From contig JAUXSJ010000003.1 in assembly GCA_030679615.1 (NCBI GenBank), positions 1 through 7,836 on the forward strand: a DNA stretch of 7,836 bases. The letters are read 5' to 3'. This DNA is from Parachlamydiaceae bacterium (GTDB taxonomy: Bacteria > Chlamydiota > Chlamydiia > Chlamydiales > Parachlamydiaceae). Position numbers and translations under genes: made by a program. A model generated the notes under the pieces. That model saw nothing but the letters and a program-made list of their open reading frames with translations. It was not told where the DNA came from and searched no databases. This document shows, in pieces, positions 1 to 5,347 of the stretch. Each line of letters opens with the position of its first letter. Position 1 is the first letter of the stretch.

Positions 1-209
1 GGAGTATACTCAGCGCATTTACGAATGATTTTTACATGATAACCCGTTTCTTCATGAACTTCCCTTAAAAGCGCTTCCTCAGTGGTTTCACCAGGATCAA
101 CACCCCCGCCAGGCATTACCCATAAAGGAATATCCTGACGTTTAACAAGCAATACTTGACTGTTGTCGTTATTAAAAATAATGCCTATTGCGGCGGGTAA
201 AATGGCCAT
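1..209 (-). CDS. Nudix hydrolase, N-terminal part (runs off left edge)
   Basis: The visible 69 codons encode the first part of a Nudix hydrolase, an enzyme that cleaves nucleoside diphosphates linked to another group. A complete Nudix box is present: G35, E41, then R49-E50-V51, E53-E54 and G56-Y57, fitting GX5EX7REUXEEXGU. The strand VLLVKRQDIPLWVMPGGG leads into it, as is usual for the fold. I chose the ATG at 209 because it begins just ahead of the first fold strand and lies about 40 bp downstream of a good promoter. An in-frame ATG at 254 would overlap that promoter's -10 box. Neither start has a clear Shine-Dalgarno. The C-terminal half lies outside the window, so the substrate (ADP-ribose, (d)NTP, diadenosine polyphosphate) cannot be assigned. 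The gene is divergent from the tRNA-Leu gene. Confidence 0.9.
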   Translation of the reverse strand, partial: MAILPAAIGIIFNNDNSQVLLVKRQDIPLWVMPGGGVDPGETTEEALLREVHEETGYHVKIIRKCAEYT

Positions 210-249
210 ATTTATTGAATACTTTTTATTGTTAAAGATTAAACCATTT

Positions 250-277
250 ATCATACATGTTTTTTCGATAAATTCAA
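250..277 (-). promoter_or_regulatory. candidate sigma-70 promoter of the Nudix gene
   Basis: On the minus strand TTGAAT (277-272) and TATGAT (255-250) are separated by 16 bp. This would start transcription about 35-40 bases before the ATG at 209. It is a sequence match only, in AT-rich DNA where chance matches are common. Confidence 0.45.
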
Positions 278-311
278 CTTCTTGTAGGATTAAAATTCAA
301 TGAATTCTCCC

Positions 312-340
312 TTGACGATTAAATATTAAAAAGATAATCT
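312..340 (+). promoter_or_regulatory. candidate promoter of tRNA-Leu
   Basis: TTGACG at 312-317 is followed by GATAAT at 333-338 (15-bp spacer) or TAATCT at 335-340 (17-bp spacer). Either places the start site about 8-15 bp before the mature tRNA 5' end at 355. The position makes it the natural promoter for the tRNA. Confidence 0.5.
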
Positions 341-354
341 TTATTGTGTTTAAA

Positions 355-436
<82 letters not shown>

Positions 437-440
437 ATAA

Positions 441-483
441 CCGAACATTTTTTCAGAAATGATAAAATGTTCGGTTTTTTTTT
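441..483 (+). terminator. rho-independent terminator of tRNA-Leu
   Basis: An 11-bp perfect stem (441-451 with 464-474, CCGAACATTTT/AAAATGTTCGG) encloses a 12-nt loop and is followed by nine T (475-483). It starts five bases after the tRNA end. The same hairpin with T-tail recurs at 1419 and 3310 as the head of a dispersed repeat. Confidence 0.9.
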
Positions 484-530
484 ATCTAAAAATATACGAT
501 CTTTTTATTTCATTACCCTGAACATTCTAG
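441..530 (+). repeat. hairpin repeat, copy 1 (short, next to tRNA-Leu)
   Basis: This segment matches the first part of the repeat copies at 1419 and 3310. All three contain the terminator hairpin, then ATCTAAAAA, ATACGATCTTTTTATT, a CATTACC block and a GAAC-TTC-AGAA block. After about 525 the similarity is lost, where the other copies begin a second large hairpin. Copy 1 is therefore either a truncated copy or the ancestral tRNA flank from which the others derive. The right boundary is approximate. Confidence 0.75.
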
Positions 531-570
531 AAAAAAATTATTAAATCAAAAGAAAGGGCTAGGTTTATTT

Positions 571-1326
571 ATGTTTAAAAAATTATTACAAATTTTATTT
601 GGAGGCACTGTGGCATTTGTTACAACCATTATTTCACCCGTATACGGGACGAATGATACAGAATTGCAAAAGCAAGCAGACGTATTGAGAGAAGAAGGAA
701 AAAGTCTGAAGGCAATCGACATTTATAACCAAGCTATTGTTCGATATCAAGAGGATAAAGATTATGCCAACATGATGGGGGCTTTAACCGGACGCTTATT
801 ATCATGGAAGCATCTGTTTTACAAAACATAAGATAAGATTTATGCAATTTTTGTTAAGAAAGAAGCTGAAGCGATGTTAAAAATAGCAAAAGAGCATCAG
901 TTACTTGATAGACTCTATCTTATTCATTTCTTGAATGGAACTTCAGCTATCTTGTTAAAGGATTACCCAGCTGCAGAAAATGAATTTGGTCAAGCAGTTG
1001 AATTGTATCCAACTGATAATGCTGAGAAAGGTGACTGGATAGCTCATTTAGGAGAAGCTGTTTATAGAAATGGTAAAAAAGAAGAAGGAAAAAAATTAAT
1101 TTTGCAAGGTGTGCAGATAATTGAAGAAAAATCCTCTCAAATAGATTCTTTTCTATTTAATGTATGGGTTTCAGGAGCATACCTTCGTTTAGCAAAACTT
1201 CTAAAACCAGATACCATAGATGAAAGCCAAATCTTCCTCGGAAAAGCTAAAAAAATCATAGATTCAGACGATAGACTTATTATTCGCAAACAACAGCTGG
1301 AATCCTTTGTAAGGGAATCTCAGTAA
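571..1326 (+). pseudogene. exported TPR-repeat protein gene interrupted by an in-frame TAA
   Basis: Two reading frames in the same phase (571-831 and 874-1326) form one 252-codon gene, with a TAA at 829-831 (codon 87) as the only interruption. The 14 codons between that stop and the next ATG stay open and read as smooth protein (DKIYAIFVKKEAEA). The first part starts with a Sec signal peptide: MFKK, a hydrophobic run to about residue 24, and likely cleavage after VYG. A TPR-like helix pair follows (about residues 30-63). After the stop, TPR-like pairs resume around AILLKDYPAAENEF and DWIAHLGEAVYRNGKKEEG, then an alpha-helical tail. Such proteins act as periplasmic or secreted scaffolds, but no partner is visible. 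A weak Shine-Dalgarno (AAGGG at 554-558, or TAGG at 560-563) precedes ATG 571. A single GAA-to-TAA change would explain the break. A sequencing error or read-through is possible but less likely. Confidence 0.8.
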
Positions 1327-1418
1327 GTCGAATTTCTTTTTAGCAAGGAATTAGGCACATTAAGAGTAGAAATCGAACTCTTTAAAAGTTCTAAAGCTGT
1401 CCTGGGATCGGCAAATTA
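1327..1418. other. short spacer before repeat copy 2
   Basis: This 92-bp stretch separates the TPR gene from repeat copy 2. Both strands happen to be open here (about 30-37 codons, including in-frame read-on from the TPR stop), but there is no start codon with a ribosome site and no recognisable motif. I see no supported gene. Confidence 0.4.
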
Positions 1419-1459
1419 CCGAACATTTTTTCAGAAATGAAAAATGTTCGGTTTTTTTT
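1419..1459 (+). terminator. intrinsic terminator at the head of repeat copy 2
   Basis: The stem CCGAACATTTT (1419-1429) pairs with AAAATGTTCGG (1441-1451) and is followed by eight T (1452-1459). The loop is one base shorter than in copies 1 and 3. It could terminate transcription of the TPR gene 93 bp upstream. Confidence 0.75.
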
Positions 1460-1566
1460 ATCTAAAAACATACGATCTTTTTATTACATTACCCAGAACA
1501 TTCAAGAAGAACGCGACTATTTTCTCTTTGAAAAAATTAGAATCTTTCAGCTTATGTGAATGATTC
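1419..1566 (+). repeat. hairpin repeat, copy 2 (broken at hairpin apex)
   Basis: The copy aligns with copy 3 (3310-3460) over about 150 bp with few differences. It holds the terminator hairpin, the ACATACGATCTTTTTATT spacer, the left arm of the large hairpin, and the apex sequence TTTCAGCTTATGTGAATGAT. In copy 3 the sequence then folds back into the right hairpin arm. Here that arm is missing and the 357-bp palindrome occupies its place. The copy starts 93 bp after the TPR gene stop. Confidence 0.8.
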
Positions 1567-1912
1567 TGTCGCAGTTACACTGCTCAATTATGTCTGATCA
1601 TTTAACCTCAAGCTGCATTCGAGTCTATCGACTCTTCATTTGCATGAGGCTACATGCTTCCATCGCTATCGCGATTCATTTCGCTAAACCTAAATGAGTT
1701 AATTAGTAACTTGATATACGCATTAATAACATATTTTATGTAGTAATATGAACAAGGTTTTGATAATAATCTACTTATGTTTAGCAAGATGAATCGCGAT
1801 AGCGATGGAAGCATGTAGCCTCATGCAAATGAAGAGTCGATAGACTCGAATGCAGCTTGAGGTTAAATGACCAGACATAATTGAGCAGTGTAACTGCGAC
1901 AGAATCAATCAC
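1556..1912. repeat. 357-bp near-perfect palindrome (134-bp inverted arms)
   Basis: The left arm 1556-1689 and right arm 1779-1912 are exact inverted copies apart from four positions that I can see: one in the outer GTGA(A/T)TGATTC, one in TGTCTG(A/G)TC, and two near the inner end. An 89-bp AT-rich loop (1690-1778) separates them and contains no credible gene. No direct target-site duplication is evident. It could be a MITE-like non-autonomous element or a palindromic remnant of a larger one. It lies between the convergent TPR and tetR-type genes, so any transcript through it would form a very long RNA hairpin. Confidence 0.92.
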
Positions 1913-1948
1913 TTTAAAAGCTTGAATTGTAAAATTAAACAAAACTTG

Positions 1949-2602
1949 TCAGTCTGAGTCAGCAGATCGAACCCATGTTTCATCTATCAAAGTTTTGATA
2001 AGCGATTGAGTCAACCAGTTTTCATATTCATCGGATGTCCATCCTTGCTCTATTACAAACATACGATACAGATCGCGTCCGGTGAAAGCCCATAAGATAT
2101 CACGTGCTTTCGTTATGCTTAGTATCTTGGAAAGAGACTTTTCCTCTACCATTGCTTGTATAGTTACTTTTTGCCGATCAAAACGACGCATTTCTTTTTC
2201 TTTTTCAAGCTCTTTAAATTCAGGAGCCAAAACAGCTGCACCTCGAAAAACATCCATTTGTGTTCTTTCTGCATCATACATTTGACGAGCAATTTTAGCA
2301 GAAATAGATAGACGCAATTTTGGCGATTTCTCTTGGATACTTTTTTCTACTAGTGCATCAAATTGATCTAAAGGAAAAATCTCATCCATTAAGGCTCTAA
2401 GTACACCCCGTTTAGATTGGAAAAGTGCGTAAACCGTAGGAATAGAAACTTCAGCTGCTTGAGCAATTTTTTCAATCGTAACATGTTCAAATCCATTCAA
2501 TTCAAAAAGATTTTTTGCTGAAATAAGAATACGTTCTCTTGTATGTGTTGCTTGAGTGTTTCTGGCAGTTGATCTGTAAGGTCTTTTTTTGATTTCTGAC
2601 AT
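1949..2602 (-). CDS. TetR/AcrR-family transcriptional repressor
   Basis: The 217-residue product has typical family length. The N-terminal DNA-binding domain is clear: basic start, RERILISAKNLFELNGFEHVTI (about residues 22-43), then the helix-turn-helix IEKIAQAAEVSIPTVYALF (43-61) and SKRGVL. The C-terminal ligand-binding half ends in FTGRDLYRMFVIEQGW...YENWL, a conserved feature in many TetR regulators. The ligand cannot be predicted. The gene is divergent from the NTF2-like gene at 2701, and two palindromes in the 98-bp gap fit a TetR dimer. One begins four bases before this ATG and the other covers the -10 box of the divergent promoter. I infer autorepression and repression of the neighbour. 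No Shine-Dalgarno is visible, but there is no alternative start nearby. Confidence 0.93.
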   Translation of the reverse strand: MSEIKKRPYRSTARNTQATHTRERILISAKNLFELNGFEHVTIEKIAQAAEVSIPTVYALFQSKRGVLRALMDEIFPLDQFDALVEKSIQEKSPKLRLSISAKIARQMYDAERTQMDVFRGAAVLAPEFKELEKEKEMRRFDRQKVTIQAMVEEKSLSKILSITKARDILWAFTGRDLYRMFVIEQGWTSDEYENWLTQSLIKTLIDETWVRSADSD

Positions 2603-2606
2603 ATTG

Positions 2607-2624
2607 ATTATAGTTCACTATATT
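2607..2624. promoter_or_regulatory. TetR-type operator O1
   Basis: ATTATAGTTCACTATATT is an 18-bp palindrome with 8-bp half sites and one mismatched pair. It is nearly the same as O2. It begins four bases upstream of the repressor ATG (2602), so a bound dimer would block the repressor's own expression. Confidence 0.75.
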
Positions 2625-2629
2625 TAATA

Positions 2630-2658
2630 TTGACGATTTGATTATAGTTTACTATAAT
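2630..2658 (+). promoter_or_regulatory. sigma-70 promoter of the NTF2-like gene
   Basis: TTGACG (2630-2635) and a consensus TATAAT (2653-2658) are separated by exactly 17 bp, the best promoter in the window. The -10 lies inside operator O2. The predicted leader is about 35 nt and carries an AAGGAG ribosome site. Confidence 0.85.
2641..2658. promoter_or_regulatory. TetR-type operator O2
   Basis: ATTATAGTTTACTATAAT is a perfect palindrome of two 8-bp half sites around a 2-bp centre. Its centre is 34 bp from that of O1. It includes the whole -10 hexamer of the rightward promoter and overlaps the likely leftward -10 region, so one bound dimer could silence both directions. Confidence 0.8.
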
Positions 2659-2674
2659 GAATGTTGATTGTCAA
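2646..2674 (-). promoter_or_regulatory. candidate leftward promoter of the TetR-type gene
   Basis: On the minus strand a consensus TTGACA lies at 2674-2669, with TAAACT 17 bp further on (2651-2646, 4 of 6 matches). A better TATAAT at 2646-2641 has a 22-bp spacer. Either -10 falls within O2, which fits autoregulation. The exact -10 is uncertain. Confidence 0.45.
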
Positions 2675-2700
2675 AAAAATTAGCATGAAGGAGAAGAAAA

Positions 2701-3045
2701 ATGGAAGATACAAAGACTGTCGCAGTAGCTTATTATACAGCACTGGGTGAGAAAAAAATCGAAGAGGTGAAAAAATATCTTCACTCTAATATTCAATTCA
2801 CTGATCCACAGGAAACGGTAATTGGCAAAGATGCTGTTCTCAAGGCAGCAAAAGGTTTCACAAGTATTTTTAAGAGTTTAACTATCCGTGCAAAATTTGG
2901 TTCAGAAGATCAAGCAATGATCATCTATGATGTAGAAATTCCTGGTCTTTCCAAAAATTTGCATGCAGCCTCTTTATTAAGCTTTCATGATGGGCTTATT
3001 TCAAAGATTGAGCTTTTTTATGACTCTAAAAGCTTAAGTAAATAA
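2701..3045 (+). CDS. NTF2/SnoaL-like small protein
   Basis: The 114-residue product has the length and pattern of a single NTF2-like (SnoaL-like) cone-shaped alpha+beta domain. An N-terminal helix pair (VAVAYYTALGEKKIEEVKKYL) leads to the Asp-containing strand SNIQFTDPQ, then to KDAVLKAAKGF, and strands follow to the C-terminus (SLLSFHDGLISKIELFYD). The fold serves as small-molecule isomerase, cyclase, dehydratase or ligand-binding domain, and the substrate cannot be predicted. No signal peptide is visible, so it is probably cytoplasmic. The start is firm: AAGGAG (2688-2693) sits seven bases before the ATG and the promoter is excellent. The divergent TetR regulator and O2 over its -10 make it the likely regulated target, induced by an unknown ligand. 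Confidence 0.8.
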   Translation: MEDTKTVAVAYYTALGEKKIEEVKKYLHSNIQFTDPQETVIGKDAVLKAAKGFTSIFKSLTIRAKFGSEDQAMIIYDVEIPGLSKNLHAASLLSFHDGLISKIELFYDSKSLSK

Positions 3046-3067
3046 GAATAAGTTTTTTTATAATATT

Positions 3068-3104
3068 CAGATAGCCACTCTTCCGTTCAGGAAGATGGTA
3101 TCTG
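3068..3104 (+). terminator. hairpin after the NTF2-like gene
   Basis: The sequence 3068-3084 pairs with 3090-3104 (CAGATA/TATCTG and CTTCC/GGAAG, with two bulges) around the loop GTTCA. It lies 23 bp after the stop codon. No T-tail follows, so it is a weak terminator or an RNA-stabilising hairpin. Confidence 0.4.
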
Positions 3105-3309
3105 ATAATGACATCTCAAAGTATCCTCAGAAAATTCACTCTGCGATGTTACAAATAATTTTAGCCCAGCTTAGAAAACCCCTCGACTATCGTTCTATTT
3201 CAGTTTTGTGAAATAAGATTCCACCTTTATAAAAGACTCTAACTCATAAAGTTGCTTCATTCCTTCGAGAAATTGGTTCGAAAACTCTCCGGTGTTAGGA
3301 GCGTAAATT
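3105..3309. other. intergenic stretch with a degraded minus-strand remnant
   Basis: No intact gene is visible. The right part (3195-3309) reads on the minus strand as the end of a protein, listed separately. The left part (3105-3194) holds nothing I recognise. Confidence 0.4.
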
Positions 3310-3317
3310 CCGAACAT
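3195..3317 (-). pseudogene. C-terminal gene remnant abutting repeat copy 3
   Basis: On the minus strand a 40-codon frame runs from an ATG at 3317 to a TAG at 3197-3195. Its composition looks protein-like (IYAPNTGEFSNQF, then FLEGMKQLYELESFIKVE). The ATG and next two codons lie in the left arm of the terminator hairpin of repeat copy 3, and there is no ribosome site. The natural reading is the last ~37 codons of an older minus-strand gene whose front was replaced when the repeat arrived. I do not recognise the family, and a chance open frame is not excluded. Confidence 0.35.
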
Positions 3318-3352
3318 TTTTTCAGAAATGATAAAATGTTCGGTTTTTTTTT
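3310..3352 (+). terminator. intrinsic terminator at the head of repeat copy 3
   Basis: The arms CCGAACATTTT (3310-3320) and AAAATGTTCGG (3333-3343) are followed by nine T (3344-3352). It matches the tRNA-Leu terminator base for base. It would stop any rightward transcript that passes the NTF2-like gene. Confidence 0.8.
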
Positions 3353-3392
3353 ATCTAAAAACATACGATCTTTTTATTTCATTACCTAGAAC

Positions 3393-3499
3393 GTTCAAGA
3401 AGAGTGCGACTATTTTCTCGTTGAAAAAATTAGAATCTTTCAGCTTATGTGAATGATTCTAATGTTTTTCAACGAAAAGTTGCCGCACTCGTTCAGAAC
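3393..3499. repeat. large imperfect hairpin in repeat copy 3
   Basis: The arms 3393-3437 and 3455-3499 (45 bp each) are inverted copies with about 80% match. Shared blocks include GAGTGCG/CGCACTC, CGTTGAAAAA/TTTTTCAACG and TTAGAATC/GATTCTAA. The 17-base apex is TTTCAGCTTATGTGAAT. Copy 2 has the left arm and apex of this hairpin but not its right arm. Confidence 0.75.
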
Positions 3500-3538
3500 A
3501 ACCCAAAATACCAAAAAATCAATATTTTCTGAGTTGTT
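3497..3538. terminator. hairpin between repeat copy 3 and the HAM1-type gene
   Basis: AACAAC...AAAATA (3497-3510) pairs with TATTTT...GTTGTT (3523-3538) with small mismatches, around an A-rich loop. It lies 37 bp beyond the stop of the minus-strand HAM1-type gene and could end that transcript. The T-tail on the minus strand is poor. Confidence 0.35.
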
Positions 3539-3574
3539 TTAATAGGATGAAAGGAGATCGATTGACCATTCCAT

Positions 3575-4126
3575 TCAATCGTCATTTTTTTGCCACGAGC
3601 CTTCCCAATTTTCAATGATTGAATGCTTAGTCCAAACGTCTCCTTTTAACAGCGACTCAACTGCTTTTGCTCTTGCATTGAATAAATCTGGTTTAGATTC
3701 TGCTAAGGTCTTTGTAGATCCATTTGGTAAAAAAACAGGATCAAATCCGAAACCAGCAGAACCTCTAGGGAGAACGATTATTCCTGATACACTACCTTTG
3801 TAGATATAAATTTCATTATCTTGACGAAATGCAAGTAAGACTATCCATTCAGCTTTACGACCTTCATATTCAGTTAAATGGTCCAATAACCAACGAATAT
3901 TGACCCCAAAAGATGCTCCTTTAACGTCTAGGGAGGTATCTTCTACAATAATATTTTCTCCAAGTTGACTAGCTTTATGAGCAACAACTTTGATGGGATC
4001 AGCATCAATTTCCTTTAAATCAAAATGTGTTGTTTCAAGAATACTTCCATATTTAGCAAATAGATATTTGAATTCCTCAAATTTTCTAAGGTTACTTGTA
4101 TTTAATTTCCATGTTGAACATTTCAT
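3575..4126 (-). CDS. non-canonical purine NTP pyrophosphatase, RdgB/HAM1 family
   Basis: The enzyme class hydrolyses ITP, dITP and XTP to monophosphates and pyrophosphate, keeping deaminated purines out of DNA and RNA in the cytoplasm. The 183 residues are slightly shorter than the usual ~195. Visible motifs are NTSNLRKFEEF (residues 9-19, substrate/phosphate loop), VEDTSLDV with E62-D63 (normally EDTGL; metal and catalytic acidic residues), GFGFDPVF (125-132, base recognition loop), then LAESKPDLFNARAKAV (141-156). The last motif has N-A-R where classical RdgB has S-H-R, so the His is missing and the Arg retained. These changes suggest a divergent subfamily, and the precise substrate is unsure. 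The start ATG at 4126 has only a weak, distant GGAG. The gene is convergent with the NTF2-like gene and divergent from the HAD-HIT operon. Confidence 0.88.
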   Translation of the reverse strand: MKCSTWKLNTSNLRKFEEFKYLFAKYGSILETTHFDLKEIDADPIKVVAHKASQLGENIIVEDTSLDVKGASFGVNIRWLLDHLTEYEGRKAEWIVLLAFRQDNEIYIYKGSVSGIIVLPRGSAGFGFDPVFLPNGSTKTLAESKPDLFNARAKAVESLLKGDVWTKHSIIENWEGSWQKNDD

Positions 4127-4196
4127 CTCTCTAGTTTCTCCAACACATAAGGAATAACAAAAACATATACTTATAAGAAAACAACAATTGGTATAT

Positions 4197-4263
4197 TAGA
4201 CTTCTTTCAAAACTTAAAAATTAAACACAAAGACACGAAGACTCTAAGGTACGAAGAAGTCTA
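4197..4263. repeat. 67-bp element with TAGACTTCTT inverted ends
   Basis: TAGACTTCTT (4197-4206) and its exact reverse complement AAGAAGTCTA (4254-4263) bound a 67-bp segment. Its inside has a degenerate repeat of the type ACAAAGACACGAAGA...ACGAAG. The left end with flanks, TTAGACTTCTTTC (4196-4208), recurs at 7720-7732. It may be a miniature element or the stump of an insertion sequence end. Confidence 0.5.
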
Positions 4264-4358
4264 TTTTCATTTATACATATTTCGTGCTTTTTTAATTAAA
4301 AAACAATTATACAAAAACGAAAAAATCTAATAAACTCTATTTAAAAAATATTATTAAA

Positions 4359-4387
4359 CTGATAACATCAATTACAAATTTTATAAT
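4359..4387 (+). promoter_or_regulatory. candidate promoter of the HAD-HIT operon
   Basis: CTGATA (4359-4364, 4 of 6 matches) and a consensus TATAAT (4382-4387) are 17 bp apart, giving a leader of about 24 nt before ATG 4418. The rest of this 291-bp gap is very AT-rich and includes the 16-bp palindrome TTTTTTAATTAAAAAA at 4288-4303, with no gene. Confidence 0.5.
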
Positions 4388-4417
4388 TATTTTAAAAATT
4401 AATTAAGGCTAAAATGC

Positions 4418-5347
4418 ATGTCTGAAAGTATAAAATCAACTTGTAACCCAAAAGTATTTCCTCATTTAGAAAGCATCAGTGAACCTTTTGATGGTATTTT
4501 ATTAGATGCCTATGGTGTTTTTTGGGGAGGAAATGATATTGGGATATTACCGGGTTGTCAACAAACAATGGAACGACTTGTTTCTGAAGGGAAAATTATC
4601 GGAATCCTATCCAATTCCACGCAGTTAGAAAAAAAGGAAATTGAAAAATTAAAAAACCATGGACTTGAACTGGGCAAGCATTTTCATTTTTTCATTACTT
4701 CAGGGACGGTAGCAAAACAGATTTTTTTAACAGATAATCTTCCATTTCCTATTCCTAACAAGAAATTCTATCTTTTCGGGATGCCTCACCCAAAATTTAA
4801 TTCGCATCAAATGCTTTTTCAAGACACTCTTTTTCAAGAAACAACTAATTTACAAGAAGCAGATTTTATTTACATTTCGATACCACATATCGATGGGCAT
4901 GATCAAACCGATCCCCTTATTTTTAAAGAGTATATTGAAACTTTTAAAGATACGCATCTTCCAATGGTCTGCGTTAATCCTGATCTTTTTGCACATGAAG
5001 GAAACCCTCCACGCGCTGTTGTCCGACAAGGATCTATCGCTGCGATGCATATAGAACAAGGAGGTCAGGTGTTCTATGTCGGAAAACCTTCTGATAAAAT
5101 GTTTTTAGCAGCTATGAAATCGTTTCTCGATTTTGGCATATCTAATCCTCAAAAAGTATTGATGGTTGGAGACACTCCTGAAACAGATATTCGAGGAGCT
5201 CGAAATTTTGGTATACCTTCAGCATTGATTACGAAAACAGGGATAATGGCTGATAGAATTAATCGTTTAAATTTAGAAAGTGCTGTTCGAGATCTTCCTA
5301 TAAACGATTTTCCTGATTTTTTCATCGATTACATGGGAAAAAAATGA
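4418..5347 (+). CDS. HAD superfamily class IIA hydrolase (TIGR01459-like)
   Basis: The 309-residue product is a haloacid dehalogenase-type phosphatase with a class IIA cap, the family of NagD and phosphoglycolate/4-nitrophenyl phosphatases. Motif I is LLDAYGVFWGG with nucleophile D30, but the usual second Asp (D+2) is Y32. Motif II is ILSNST around S65. The cap occupies roughly residues 75-210. Motif III is VGKPSDKMF with K223, and motif IV is VGDTPETDIRGA with D252 and D257. The Asp-to-aromatic change at D+2 is familiar from the mainly alphaproteobacterial group modelled as TIGR01459, so it is probably native, but it questions ordinary phosphatase chemistry. AAGG (4405-4408) lies nine bases before the ATG. 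The stop overlaps the HIT gene start in ATGA, which implies translational coupling. The substrate is unknown. Confidence 0.9.
   Translation: MSESIKSTCNPKVFPHLESISEPFDGILLDAYGVFWGGNDIGILPGCQQTMERLVSEGKIIGILSNSTQLEKKEIEKLKNHGLELGKHFHFFITSGTVAKQIFLTDNLPFPIPNKKFYLFGMPHPKFNSHQMLFQDTLFQETTNLQEADFIYISIPHIDGHDQTDPLIFKEYIETFKDTHLPMVCVNPDLFAHEGNPPRAVVRQGSIAAMHIEQGGQVFYVGKPSDKMFLAAMKSFLDFGISNPQKVLMVGDTPETDIRGARNFGIPSALITKTGIMADRINRLNLESAVRDLPINDFPDFFIDYMGKK

Larger units (their letters stand above)
3310..3499 (+). repeat. hairpin repeat, copy 3 (most complete)
   Basis: This 190-bp unit has two parts. The first is the terminator hairpin with T-tail (3310-3352), almost identical to the terminator of tRNA-Leu. 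The second is an AT-rich spacer (3353-3392) and a large imperfect hairpin (3393-3499). It shares its first ~85 bp with copy 1 and its first ~150 bp with copy 2. It carries no open frame of note and lies between convergent genes. It may be a MITE-like or repetitive palindromic element. Confidence 0.8.

Noticed and set aside
1327..1437. Reading on past the TPR stop for 37 codons in the same frame
   Set aside because: The extension runs into the terminator hairpin of repeat copy 2. An open stretch this short is expected fairly often by chance.
1690..1778. Possible gene or small RNA in the loop of the 357-bp palindrome
   Set aside because: The loop has stops in all frames, no promoter-terminator pair and no internal structure of note.
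2082..2285. Open frame on the plus strand opposite the TetR-type gene
   Set aside because: It lies wholly inside a well-supported TetR gene on the other strand, and has no ribosome site or recognisable motif.
3272..3309. tRNA 3'-end-like sequence (GGTTCGAAA) before repeat copy 3, and a similar GTTC stretch before copy 2
   Set aside because: No acceptor or anticodon stem can be formed. The stretch before copy 3 reads better as a protein remnant on the minus strand.
3615..3803. Open frame on the plus strand opposite the HAM1-type gene
   Set aside because: It is antisense to a clear HAM1-family gene and has no start signals.
4850..5059. Open frame on the minus strand inside the HAD gene
   Set aside because: It is antisense to conserved HAD coding sequence and its composition is not protein-like.
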